This document shows, piece after piece, positions 9,304-17,668 of a DNA stretch of 64,000 nucleotides; position 1 is the stretch's first letter; every line of letters begins with the position of its first letter. The stretch spans positions 744,001 to 808,000 of the forward strand of contig NZ_JBOBFV010000002.1 of assembly GCF_050587365.1 (NCBI RefSeq), read 5' to 3'. Under the pieces are notes generated by a model. That model saw only the letters and a list, made by a program, of their open reading frames with translations, ran no database searches and was not told where the DNA came from. This DNA is from Plantibacter auratus. Its GTDB lineage: Bacteria > Actinomycetota > Actinomycetes > Actinomycetales > Microbacteriaceae. The translations under genes were made by a program, and so were the position numbers.

Positions 9304-10608
9304 ATGGATTGGCTGTGGAACCTCGACGTCATCGACGGTCCACTCGTCTGGGTGCTCGACGGGCTCAGCATCGCCGGCCTGCTGTACCTCGTCATCCGTC
9401 GGTCCGGGCTGCTGTGGTACCTGAGCGCAGCCATCGCCCTCCTGGCCGGCGCGCTCCTCGCCCTGGGGACGGTGTGGCTGGTCTTCGACGTGCTCAACCT
9501 CTTCGGCGGGCCGTTGATCCGCTCCGCGGAGCCCTGGTTGATCGGCGTCTTCGCCGGCATCGCGCTCGCCGTCCTGACGATCTGCTGGCGCGTCTCATGG
9601 CAGCGGCGCGTCATCGCCGTCGCGTGCACCCTCGTCTTCGGCGCCACCGCGGCGCTGGGCGTCAACGGCGCGTACGGTGTCCAGACCACCCTCGGGTCGA
9701 TGTTCCACGTCCAGAACGGCAAGCCGATCACCCTCGTGACGCCGACCAGCACGCCCACCGGCGATCCGGCCCGCCCGCTGTACGAGACGTGGAAGCCGCC
9801 GGCCGATCTGCCGAAGACAGGCAGGTTCGGCCCGCTTCCCACGGGCGACCGGATCCCGAACACGAACTCCGGGTTCAACGCCCGCCCGGCGCAGGTCTAC
9901 TACCCACCCGCCGCACTCGTGAAGGATCCCCCGGCGCTCCCGTTCGTCCTCATGATGATGGGACAACCGGGTGACCCCGACGCGAAGTGGATCGGCGAGG
10001 CGCTCGACGCGATCGCCGCCGACCACCAGGGGCTCGCCCCCATCGCGCTCGTCGTGGACCAGCTCGGCGACCCCTCGGTGGATCCGCTGTGCATCGACGG
10101 GCGGTACGGGAAGGTGGAGACCTACGTCACGCAGGACGTCCTCCCCTGGGCGAAGGCGAACCTGCACATCCTCCAGTCGCCGAAGGATTGGACGGTCGCC
10201 GGGTACTCGGCCGGCGGCAGCTGTGCGATCTACTACGGAGCCAAGTACCCGCAGACCTTCGGCAACGTCGTCAGTGTCTCGGGCGAGGAGTATCCCGGAG
10301 CCGGCCTCCCGGCGGACAACCTGCGCGTGATGTTCAACGGCGACCAGAACGCGTACGACGCGATCAAACCGGCGACCATCATGGCGAAGACGACGTACGC
10401 CGACACCGAGGCGTTCTTCTCCGCGGGGACGGCGGACGCGGTCTACACCGACATGATGCGGCGCGCCGCATCCACCGCGACGGCGGCCGGCTGGAGGGTC
10501 CAGACCTTCGCGATACCGGGTGGCGACCACGGCGCCAGCTCGCTCACGGGCGGGCTGGACCAGACGCTCCGTGCGCTCTACCCGCGGATCGGTCTCCAAC
10601 GACCGTGA
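9304..10608 (+). CDS. Membrane-anchored alpha/beta-hydrolase esterase (esterase D / antigen 85-like fold)
   Basis: 434 residues. The first about 135 contain four predicted membrane helices (ends near residues 30, 60, 95 and 120), followed by a linker and an esterase domain that should face outward. The nucleophile Ser is in AGYSAGGSC, a candidate acid Asp lies in SAGTADAVYTD and the His is in PGGDHGASS. This fold includes the mycolyltransferases of the antigen 85 family and the S-formylglutathione hydrolase group. Microbacteriaceae do not make mycolic acids, so transfer or hydrolysis of another envelope acyl ester is more likely. ATG 9304 has a GGATGGAG-type site upstream. It appears monocistronic. 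Confidence 0.85.
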   Translation: MDWLWNLDVIDGPLVWVLDGLSIAGLLYLVIRRSGLLWYLSAAIALLAGALLALGTVWLVFDVLNLFGGPLIRSAEPWLIGVFAGIALAVLTICWRVSWQRRVIAVACTLVFGATAALGVNGAYGVQTTLGSMFHVQNGKPITLVTPTSTPTGDPARPLYETWKPPADLPKTGRFGPLPTGDRIPNTNSGFNARPAQVYYPPAALVKDPPALPFVLMMMGQPGDPDAKWIGEALDAIAADHQGLAPIALVVDQLGDPSVDPLCIDGRYGKVETYVTQDVLPWAKANLHILQSPKDWTVAGYSAGGSCAIYYGAKYPQTFGNVVSVSGEEYPGAGLPADNLRVMFNGDQNAYDAIKPATIMAKTTYADTEAFFSAGTADAVYTDMMRRAASTATAAGWRVQTFAIPGGDHGASSLTGGLDQTLRALYPRIGLQRP

Positions 10609-10695
10609 CGGGGACGGGGCTCCGCGACCCGGCTTCCACTCCATCGTGGGCTGTGGAGAACTTCGGCGGCGGTCTGGACCGATTGGTTATGGTCG

Positions 10696-11136
10696 ATGCC
10701 CATGACCACCCCGCTCCCGCCGATGCCACAGCCCCTCCTCGTCCAGATCGGCAACATCAGGGTCACTGAGGACGTGATCATGACACCCGCCGGCACGTGG
10801 CCACTCGCGGACGTCAACGTGACGTCGAGCGATCAGACCTCGACGACCACCCACACCCCGGCGTGGGCCATCGTGCTGGTCATCGTGTTGATCTGGTTCT
10901 TCTTCCTCAGCCTGCTGTTCCTGTTCGCGAAGGAGAGGCGTGTCTCGGGGTTCGTCTCCGTGAACGTCCAGGCCGGCCCGTACACCTACACCGAGCAGGT
11001 CCCGATCTCGACCGACTTCGCCCGACACGACACCATGAACCGCGTCGGCTACACCCAATCACTGATCGGGCAGGCACGGCACCGGGCGATCGCGAACCGA
11101 GCGGTGGAGTCCTCCCGGCCCCCCGAGGTGCGGTGA
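10696..11136 (+). CDS. Small conserved single-helix membrane protein, function unknown
   Basis: 146 residues. An N-terminal stretch (about 1-50) with a small beta-rich segment (LLVQIGNIRVTEDVIMTP) precedes one strongly hydrophobic helix at about 55-78 (AWAIVLVIVLIWFFFLSLLF). A cytoplasmic-looking tail follows with VSGFVSVNVQAGPYTYTEQ and a conserved-looking SLIGQARHRA near the end. I know similar proteins as uncharacterised in actinobacteria but cannot assign a role. A second ATG at 10702 is an equally possible start. It follows the esterase by 87 bases with no obvious terminator, so it may be cotranscribed. Confidence 0.75.
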   Translation: MPMTTPLPPMPQPLLVQIGNIRVTEDVIMTPAGTWPLADVNVTSSDQTSTTTHTPAWAIVLVIVLIWFFFLSLLFLFAKERRVSGFVSVNVQAGPYTYTEQVPISTDFARHDTMNRVGYTQSLIGQARHRAIANRAVESSRPPEVR

Positions 11137-11172
11137 CCGGTCGCTCGCGGGCCATGCACGCGACGAGATGAC

Positions 11173-12186
11173 TCAATCGGGCGGCGGCGCGAGGGACGCG
11201 CCCTCGAGGAAGGCGCCCATGACGAGTTCGTGACGCAGTTCACCGAGGGTGCCGTCGAGACGGCCGATGAGGGTCTCGACGCCCATCCTGCCGAGTTGGG
11301 CGGCGGGCAGCAACGTGACGGCGAGTGCCGGGTCGGCCGCTTCTGACACCTCTCGTGTGGAGGCGACGAGGACGACGGACAGGTCGTCGGGGACCGAGAC
11401 GCCGCGCCTGCCGAGCTCGCTCACGAAACCGAGGGCCGCCCGATCGTTGAGCACGAGGACGGCGGTGACCTCGGGCGCCTCTTGCTGGATGGCCGCCGCG
11501 ATCGCGCGACCACCGGCCGGATCGGGAGTGCACTGGAGTGTCCGAGCGCGCAGTCCACGGGCCGCGCACACGGCGTGGAAGGTCTCCTGCACGCGGACCA
11601 CCGGGCCGTAACCGTCGAGATCGGCCCGCTCGACCTCCTCGAGCAGGGCGAACTCCCGATGACCGAGGGCCTGCAAGCGGTCGATGGACAACTCGACCAT
11701 CCCCTCGAAGTCGACGTCGACATAGTCGAGACCGGAGGGGTCGCGCGTCCGACCGATGAGCGTCAGTGGCGTCCCGGCCGCGAGCAGACGGTCGACCCGA
11801 TGGTCGTCGAGCCGCACCTCCATGAGGATGACGCCGTCGATGAGGCCGTCGGAGGTGAACTCGCGAAGCGCGTCTGGGTCGCTCGGCTCCGGCCAGAGGA
11901 CGACGGTGTACCCGAGCTCAGCGGCAGCCTCCGCAGCACCGGTGAAGAAGCGGGCCGCGTTGTCGGACAGTCGATGCTGGAGGACCGGGAACAGCAGTGC
12001 GATGATGCGGGTCCGCCGGCTCGCGAGCGCGCGGGCCACCGCGTTCCGGCGGAAGTCCAGCTCGACCATCGCCGACTCCACCCGCAGTCGGGTTGCCGGG
12101 GATACGGGCTTCGAATCGTTGACGACGAACGACACCGTGGCGACCGAGACCCCTGCGAGTCGCGCGACGTCACGCATCGTTGCCAT
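11173..12186 (-). CDS. LacI-family repressor of the adjacent sugar operon
   Basis: 337-residue LacI-type regulator. The N-terminal helix-turn-helix is MRDVARLAGVSVATVSFVVN, followed by the hinge helix (residues about 48-58) and a periplasmic-binding-protein-like sugar sensor. It is transcribed away from the ABC sugar operon, and the 183-base gap holds two copies of the motif GTAAACCGGTTAA, so it very likely controls that operon and itself. The start may be ATG 12186 or ATG 12177 (MRDV); the second matches the usual family start. The ligand cannot be deduced from sequence alone, but the operon suggests a disaccharide or an oxidised derivative. Confidence 0.92.
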   Translation of the reverse strand: MATMRDVARLAGVSVATVSFVVNDSKPVSPATRLRVESAMVELDFRRNAVARALASRRTRIIALLFPVLQHRLSDNAARFFTGAAEAAAELGYTVVLWPEPSDPDALREFTSDGLIDGVILMEVRLDDHRVDRLLAAGTPLTLIGRTRDPSGLDYVDVDFEGMVELSIDRLQALGHREFALLEEVERADLDGYGPVVRVQETFHAVCAARGLRARTLQCTPDPAGGRAIAAAIQQEAPEVTAVLVLNDRAALGFVSELGRRGVSVPDDLSVVLVASTREVSEAADPALAVTLLPAAQLGRMGVETLIGRLDGTLGELRHELVMGAFLEGASLAPPPD

Positions 12187-12241
12187 GGATCCCCGTTCAG
12201 GTGCGGTGCTGTCCGGTCAGTCTCTCACGGATCACGATTCG

Positions 12242-12321
12242 GTAAACCGGTTAAATTGCTCCTTGACGACTCCGGCGACGCGGTGCATGCTGGTTCCCGA
12301 AGCGCGCAGTAAACCGGTTAA
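12242..12321 (+). promoter_or_regulatory. Promoter flanked by two LacI operators
   Basis: GTAAACCGGTTAAA at 12242-12255 and GTAAACCGGTTAAC at 12307-12320 share a central AACCGGTT palindrome. Between them lies a plausible promoter, TTGACG (12263-12268), 17 bases, CATGCT (12286-12291), reading into the sugar operon. One operator is upstream of -35 and the other just after the predicted start, a layout suited to repression by looping or blocking. Confidence 0.75.
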
Positions 12322-12369
12322 CTTTCTGGTCTGCGCGATCCGACCTCGACCGGCGAAGGAGCCGTGCTG

Positions 12370-13599
12370 ATGCCTGTACCGACCACGGAGGACCGCCGGT
12401 CCGAGCAGCCACTGCGCGTCGCGATCGTCGGGTACAGCTTCATGGGCACGATCCACGCGCAGGCCTGGACCACCGCTCCCCGCTTCTTCGACCTCGGCCG
12501 CGGGGTCGACCTCGTCGCGGTCAGCGGTCGCGATGCCGACGCCGCCCGCGCGTTCGCCGACCGGTTCGGGATCGCCGACGTCGAGACGGACTGGCGAGCG
12601 CTCCTCACCCGCGGCGACATCGACGTGATCGACATCTGCACCCCTGGCCACCTCCACGCCGAGATCGCGATCGCGGCACTCGACGCCGGTATCCACGTCC
12701 TGTGCGAGAAGCCGCTCGCGAACACGCTCGAGGAGGCCGAGCGGATGAACGCCGCGGCCGAGCGAGCTGCGGCGCGCGGCGTTCACGCGATGGTCGGCTT
12801 CAGCTATCGGCGCACCCCCGCACTCGCCTATGCACGACGGCTCGTCGCCGACGGTCGCCTCGGGACGATCCGTCACATCCGGGCCCAGTACCTGCAGGAC
12901 TGGATCGCGGATCCGACGTTCCCGCTCGTCTGGCGGCTCGACGCCGACCAGGCCGGCTCCGGTGCGCTCGGTGACCTCGGCGCCCACATCATCGATCTCG
13001 CACGGTTCGTCACCGGGCAGGAGCTGACCGGCGTGAGCGCCCTGACCTCGACCTTCGTCACCGAGCGGCCGCTCCCCACCTCGTCGAGCGGCCTCAGCGC
13101 CACCGCGGGCGACGATCCTGAGGATGGCGACGCGGCGGAACCCCTCACCGGGCGGGTGACCGTCGACGACGCGGTCGTGTTCATCGCGCGTACCGACGGC
13201 GGCGCCCTGGCGACGTTCGAGGCCACCCGCTTCGCCACCGGTCGCAAGAACGCGATGCGGCTCGAGGTCGACGGTTCCGACGGATCGCTCGTCTTCGACT
13301 TCGAGCGCATGAACGAGCTGCAGTTCCACGACCACACCCTCCCGGCCGAGGAGGCGGGCTTCCGGCGCATCCTCGTCACCGAACCCGGTCACCCGTACGC
13401 GGACGCCTGGTGGCCTGCCGGGCACGGCCTCGGCTACGAGCACACCTTCGTCCACGAGGTCGCCGACCTCGCCCGCGACCTCGCCGCCGGCCGGGCGCCC
13501 GAACCTGGCTTCGCCGACGGCCTCCTGGTGCAGCGCGTGCTCACCGCGGTCTCGGCGAGCGCCGACGCAGGCGCCGCCTGGATCCCACTCGACCACTGA
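12370..13599 (+). CDS. Gfo/Idh/MocA oxidoreductase (first gene of sugar operon)
   Basis: 409-residue NAD(P)-dependent sugar dehydrogenase family protein. The Rossmann segment is VAIVGYSFMGTIHAQAW, in which GYSFMG replaces the more common G-x-G-x-x-G. The EKP motif is in CEKPLANT and the family's C-terminal beta-sheet domain follows. An acidic, low-complexity insertion near residues 240-260 (SSGLSATAGDDPEDGDAAEP) is unusual. ATG 12370 is preferred over GTG 12364 because GAAGGAG at 12355-12361 sits 8 bases before it. Members act on sugars, inositols or their 3-keto forms. As first gene of the operon it probably oxidises or isomerises the imported sugar together with the last gene, a second member of the family. 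Confidence 0.92.
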   Translation: MPVPTTEDRRSEQPLRVAIVGYSFMGTIHAQAWTTAPRFFDLGRGVDLVAVSGRDADAARAFADRFGIADVETDWRALLTRGDIDVIDICTPGHLHAEIAIAALDAGIHVLCEKPLANTLEEAERMNAAAERAAARGVHAMVGFSYRRTPALAYARRLVADGRLGTIRHIRAQYLQDWIADPTFPLVWRLDADQAGSGALGDLGAHIIDLARFVTGQELTGVSALTSTFVTERPLPTSSSGLSATAGDDPEDGDAAEPLTGRVTVDDAVVFIARTDGGALATFEATRFATGRKNAMRLEVDGSDGSLVFDFERMNELQFHDHTLPAEEAGFRRILVTEPGHPYADAWWPAGHGLGYEHTFVHEVADLARDLAAGRAPEPGFADGLLVQRVLTAVSASADAGAAWIPLDH

Positions 13600-13669
13600 C
13601 CGAACCACCCACCGCACCACGATCACCACCGCATCACGAACACCACTCACCAGGCAAAGGAGCCATGAC

Positions 13670-14929
13670 ATGAGATCCACGACCACCCGCGACACCCGGC
13701 CACGCATCATCCGTCGGCCGCATGTGCTCGGATCGCTCGCGATCCTCGCGATCACCCCGTTCGCCCTCACCGCGTGCAGCGGTGGCGGTGGCGCGGCGGC
13801 CGGAGGCGACGCCGGCACCCTCACGATCCTCGACTACTACAACAACGAACCCGACAAGACCCTCGTGGGCGACGCCCTCGACCGGTGCGCGGACGACGTC
13901 GGCGTGAAGATCAAGCGCGAGACCGTCCCCGGCAAGGACCTCATCCAGAAGGTGCTCCAGCAGTCGTCGTCCAAGACGCTGCCCGACGTCCTCATGCTCG
14001 ACAACCCGGACGTCCAGGAGATCGCCGCGACCGGCGGCCTCTCGCCGCTCAGCGACTACGGCGTCGACACCTCGGGCTTCGCGAAGGGCATCCTCGACGC
14101 GGCGAGCTACGAGGGGGAGGTCTACGGCCTGGCGCCGACGGTCAACACCCTCGGCCTCTTCTACAACGAGGACCTCCTCGCGGCGAAGGGCATCACCCCG
14201 CCGACCACGTGGGACGAGCTCAAGACGGCCGCCGCTGCACTGACCGAGGGCGACACCTACGGGCTGGCCTTCAGCTCCATCGCCACCTACGAGGGCAGCT
14301 GGCAGTTCCTGCCGTTCATGTGGACCAACGGCGGCGACGAGGCCGACCTCACGACGCCCGCCGTCGCCGAGGCCCTCCAGCTGCAGGTCGACCTCGTGGA
14401 CTCGGGTTCGGCGTCGAAGAGCGTCATCAACTGGTCGCAGGCCGACGTGAACGACCAGTTCATGGCCGGTAAGGCCGCGATGATGATCAACGGCCCGTGG
14501 CAGATCCCGGCCCTCAGCGCCGACACCAACCTCAAGTACGGCAGCGTGCAGGTTCCGGTCAACAAGGCCGGCCAGACACCTGTCGCCCCGCTCGGTGGCG
14601 AGGTCTGGACCGTCCCCGTGACCGGCGACAAGGACAAGCAGGCGAAGGCGGCGAAGTTCGTCGAGTGCATCTCGAGTGACGAGAACCAGCTCGCCCTCGC
14701 GGAGGCCCGCTTCACCGTCCCGACGAAGACGGCCCTGGCCGAGCAGTACGTCGCGAAGGTCCCCGAGATGGCCGCGTTCACGGAGCAGGTCGCCAACGCC
14801 CGCTCGCGCACCGGCGAGCTCGGCGAGGAGTGGCCGGAGGCCGCGACCGAGATCTACACCGCCATCCAGCTCGCCCTGACCGGGCAGGCGACGCCTGAAG
14901 AGGCGTTCAAGCAGGCGGCCGCGGGCTGA
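13670..14929 (+). CDS. Sugar ABC transporter substrate-binding lipoprotein
   Basis: 419-residue extracellular solute-binding protein of the carbohydrate (family 1, MalE-like) type. The signal peptide ends in the lipobox LTAC (Cys about residue 36) followed by a glycine/alanine linker, so it is anchored to the outer face of the membrane. The mature part has the usual two-lobe features such as GLFYNEDLLAAKGITPPTTWDEL and the C-terminal helix region. A strong AAAGGAG site at 13656-13662 precedes ATG 13670. It presents the sugar to the two permeases encoded just downstream. The substrate is not readable from the sequence; ThuA downstream favours a disaccharide such as trehalose or sucrose. Confidence 0.95.
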   Translation: MRSTTTRDTRPRIIRRPHVLGSLAILAITPFALTACSGGGGAAAGGDAGTLTILDYYNNEPDKTLVGDALDRCADDVGVKIKRETVPGKDLIQKVLQQSSSKTLPDVLMLDNPDVQEIAATGGLSPLSDYGVDTSGFAKGILDAASYEGEVYGLAPTVNTLGLFYNEDLLAAKGITPPTTWDELKTAAAALTEGDTYGLAFSSIATYEGSWQFLPFMWTNGGDEADLTTPAVAEALQLQVDLVDSGSASKSVINWSQADVNDQFMAGKAAMMINGPWQIPALSADTNLKYGSVQVPVNKAGQTPVAPLGGEVWTVPVTGDKDKQAKAAKFVECISSDENQLALAEARFTVPTKTALAEQYVAKVPEMAAFTEQVANARSRTGELGEEWPEAATEIYTAIQLALTGQATPEEAFKQAAAG

Positions 14930-14934
14930 TCCCG

Positions 14935-15933
14935 ATGAGCAGTGGCATCGCCGGAGCATCGCTCCAGGACCGGAAGACCGGCCAGCGGTCCAGCGGTACC
15001 GACGGGGGCGCGCCGACCAAGCGCACCCCCGCCGGGGCCGGCCGCCGGTCCCGACGCTTCCGCCGGGAAGACCTGATCAAGCTCGGCTTCGTCCTCCCAG
15101 CAGCGCTCTACATCGTGCTCTTCTTCGGCTATCCGGTCGTCAAGAACGTCACGATGAGCTTCCAGGAGTACACGACGAAGACGTTCTTCACGGGCGAGGC
15201 GCCGTGGGTCGGGTTCGCGAACTACGTGACCGTGTTCAGTTCCCAACTGTTCACACCGGCGCTGCTCAACACGGCGCTGTTCACGATCGGGTCGATCGCC
15301 GGGCAGTTCGTGATCGGGCTCGCGCTCGCCGTCTTCTTCAAGCGACGCTTCCCCCTGAGCTCGTTCCTCCGCGCGATGCTGCTGCTCCCCTGGCTCCTCC
15401 CCCTGATCGTGTCGAGCGCCACCTGGCGGTCGATCCTCGACCAGGACAGCGGCGTCCTGAACGCCACCCTCGGATCCATCGGCCTGTCGGGCGTCCCCTG
15501 GCTGACGAGCCCGTCGGTGGCACTGTTCGCGGTCGTCCTCGTCAACATCTGGATCGGCATCCCGTTCAACGTCACGATCCTCTACGGCGGCCTCCAGGAC
15601 ATCCCCGACGAGCTCTACGAGGCGGGAGCGCTCGACGGCGCGACCGGCTGGAAGGCGTTCCGCCACATCACCTGGCCGAACCTCCGCCCCGTGGTCAGCG
15701 TCGTGCTCGTGCTCGGCGTCGTCTACACGATCAAGGTGCTCGACATCATCCTCGGCCTCACGAACGGCGGGCCGGCGAACGCTACCCAGACCCTCGCGGT
15801 GCGGTCGTACCAGGAGTCGTTCGTGAACTTCGAGTTCGGCGTCGGCGCCGCTTTCAGCAACATCCTGATCGTCATCTCGCTCCTCTTCGCGATCGTCTAC
15901 CTGCGCGTGAACCGACGCGCGGTCGACGAGTAA
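14935..15933 (+). CDS. Sugar ABC transporter permease, MalF type
   Basis: 332 residues, six main membrane helices. A hydrophilic N-terminal tail rich in Arg/Gly (about 1-45) precedes the first helix (LGFVLPAALYIVLFFGYPVV). The cytoplasmic EAA loop that docks the ATPase is YEAGALDGATGWKAFRHITW. It starts 5 bases after the binding-protein stop and forms the channel together with the next permease. No ATPase gene is present in the operon. Confidence 0.95.
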   Translation: MSSGIAGASLQDRKTGQRSSGTDGGAPTKRTPAGAGRRSRRFRREDLIKLGFVLPAALYIVLFFGYPVVKNVTMSFQEYTTKTFFTGEAPWVGFANYVTVFSSQLFTPALLNTALFTIGSIAGQFVIGLALAVFFKRRFPLSSFLRAMLLLPWLLPLIVSSATWRSILDQDSGVLNATLGSIGLSGVPWLTSPSVALFAVVLVNIWIGIPFNVTILYGGLQDIPDELYEAGALDGATGWKAFRHITWPNLRPVVSVVLVLGVVYTIKVLDIILGLTNGGPANATQTLAVRSYQESFVNFEFGVGAAFSNILIVISLLFAIVYLRVNRRAVDE

Positions 15934-15947
15934 GGACACGGACCCTC

Positions 15948-16829
15948 ATGACCACGACCAGCATCGTGACCGGCGGACGGCAGACGCGCCGCTTCGCTCC
16001 GGTCGGCCCACGTCGACACCGCGGCGACCGACGCCACCTCGGCTACACCGTCGTCGGCGTCATCATCCTCGCGATCATGCTCTTCCCCGTCTACTGGATG
16101 GTGAACGCGTCCCTGCAACCCTCCGGAAACACGCTCACGGGGGACTTCTTCCCGGTGAACCCGAGCTTCGCCGGGTACGAGAAGGCGATCGCCGACCAGG
16201 GCGGGCACCTCGTGACGAGCCTCGTCATCTCGCTCGGTACCGTCGTCCTGTCGCTCGCGATCGCGGCCCCGGCGGCCTACGCCCTCGCACAGTTCCGGTT
16301 CCGCTGGATCAGCATCGCGCTCCTCGTGATCCTGATCGCCCAGATGATCCCGGGCATCGTGATCGCGAACGCCCTCTACTCGGCCTACAACGACCTCGGC
16401 CTGCTCAACTCGATCCCCGGGCTGATCCTCGCCGACGCCTCGCACGCCATCCCGTTCGCGATCCTCATCCTGCGGGCGTCGATGCAGACCATCCCGCCGT
16501 CGATCGTGGAGGCGGCACGGGTCGACGGCGCGGGGCACGTGCGGGCCTTCGTCTCGATCGTCCTCCCGGTGAGCCGCAACGTGCTCATCACCGCCGGCCT
16601 GTTCGCCTTCCTGTTCTCCTGGAGCGACTTCCTGTTCGCCCTGACGCTGACGACGACGGAGGACGTCCGGCCAGTGACGCTCGGCATCTACCAGTACCTC
16701 GGCTCGCAGGTCTCGAACTGGAGCGCGGTGATGGCGACCGCCGTCCTGTCGTCCCTGCCCGCGATCCTGCTGCTCGTCATCGCCCAGCGGTTCATCGCCG
16801 CGGGCACCACGGGCGGTGCCGTGAAATGA
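15948..16829 (+). CDS. Sugar ABC transporter permease, MalG type
   Basis: 293 residues with six predicted helices; the first is YTVVGVIILAIMLFPVYWMV. The EAA loop reads VEAARVDGAGHVRAFVSIVL. ATG 15948 follows the upstream stop by 14 bases; the same frame is open far upstream inside the previous gene, but that part has no permease character. Its stop overlaps a possible ATG (16826) of the ThuA gene. Partner of the MalF-type permease in the heterodimeric importer. Confidence 0.95.
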   Translation: MTTTSIVTGGRQTRRFAPVGPRRHRGDRRHLGYTVVGVIILAIMLFPVYWMVNASLQPSGNTLTGDFFPVNPSFAGYEKAIADQGGHLVTSLVISLGTVVLSLAIAAPAAYALAQFRFRWISIALLVILIAQMIPGIVIANALYSAYNDLGLLNSIPGLILADASHAIPFAILILRASMQTIPPSIVEAARVDGAGHVRAFVSIVLPVSRNVLITAGLFAFLFSWSDFLFALTLTTTEDVRPVTLGIYQYLGSQVSNWSAVMATAVLSSLPAILLLVIAQRFIAAGTTGGAVK

Positions 16830-16888
16830 CCGACGACCACTCCGACACCCTCTCCGACCACGCAACGCATCCTCGAAGGAGCACCACC

Positions 16889-17668
16889 ATGTCCGACAGC
16901 AGCACCCCCATCCGCGTCCTCGTCTGGGGCGAGAACCGCCACGAGCAGATCGAGGAGAAGGTCCGCGCCATCTACCCGGACGGCATGCACACGACCATCA
17001 AGGAGGGCATCGAAGAGCACCTCGGCGCCGAGGCCGTGGTGACCACGACCACGCTCGACGAACCGGAGCACGGGCTCACCGAGGAGGTGCTCGCCGCGAC
17101 CGACGTGCTCGTCTGGTGGGGCCACGCGGCTCACGGTGAGGTCGCCGACGAGGTCGTCGAGCGCGTGCACCAGCACGTGCTCGCCGGCATGGGCCTGCTC
17201 GTGCTGCACTCCGGCCACTGGTCGAAGATCTTCGGCAAGCTCATGGGGACCTCGTGCACGCTCCGGTGGCGGTCGGAGGAGGACCGCGAGATCGTCTGGA
17301 CCGTCGACCCCACCCACCCGATCGCCCAGGGGATCCCGCACCCGTTCATCATCCCGGCGCAGGAGATGTACGGCGAGTTCTTCGACGTCCCCGCGCCCGA
17401 CGAGCTCGTCTTCCTCTCGACCTTCACCGGTGGCGAGGTCTTCCGTTCCGGCATGACCTACAAGCGCGGCTTCGGCAAGATCTTCTTCTTCTCCCCCGGC
17501 GACCAGGACTACCCGGTCTACCACCACGAGCACGTCCGTCGCGTCCTCGCGAACGGCGTCCGGTGGGCGCAGACGCTGCGTCCGGAACGCGCGGTACCGG
17601 TCCTGCTTCGGTACGAGACCGAGGACTTCTACAACGGGCGCGGGTACGAAGGGGCGCTCGCGCGATGA
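16889..17668 (+). CDS. thuA: ThuA-like trehalose-utilisation protein
   Basis: 259-residue protein of the ThuA family, a glutamine-amidotransferase-like fold. Recognisable segments are IRVLVWGENRHEQ at the start, VLVWWGHAAHGEV, LLVLHSGHWSKIF and FFFSPGDQDYPVYHH. In rhizobia ThuA works with ThuB in the 3-keto route for trehalose, maltitol and sucrose. Start choice: an ATG at 16826 overlaps the permease stop, but GAAGGAG at 16875-16881 is 7 bases before ATG 16889 and the family sequence begins soon after, so 16889 is preferred. It overlaps the next dehydrogenase by 4 bases (ATGA), matching a thuA-thuB pair. Confidence 0.88.
   Translation: MSDSSTPIRVLVWGENRHEQIEEKVRAIYPDGMHTTIKEGIEEHLGAEAVVTTTTLDEPEHGLTEEVLAATDVLVWWGHAAHGEVADEVVERVHQHVLAGMGLLVLHSGHWSKIFGKLMGTSCTLRWRSEEDREIVWTVDPTHPIAQGIPHPFIIPAQEMYGEFFDVPAPDELVFLSTFTGGEVFRSGMTYKRGFGKIFFFSPGDQDYPVYHHEHVRRVLANGVRWAQTLRPERAVPVLLRYETEDFYNGRGYEGALAR

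Noticed and set aside
15204..15947. Upstream extension of the second sugar permease
   Set aside because: It overlaps the first permease in another frame and has no membrane helices; ATG 15948 begins the true protein.
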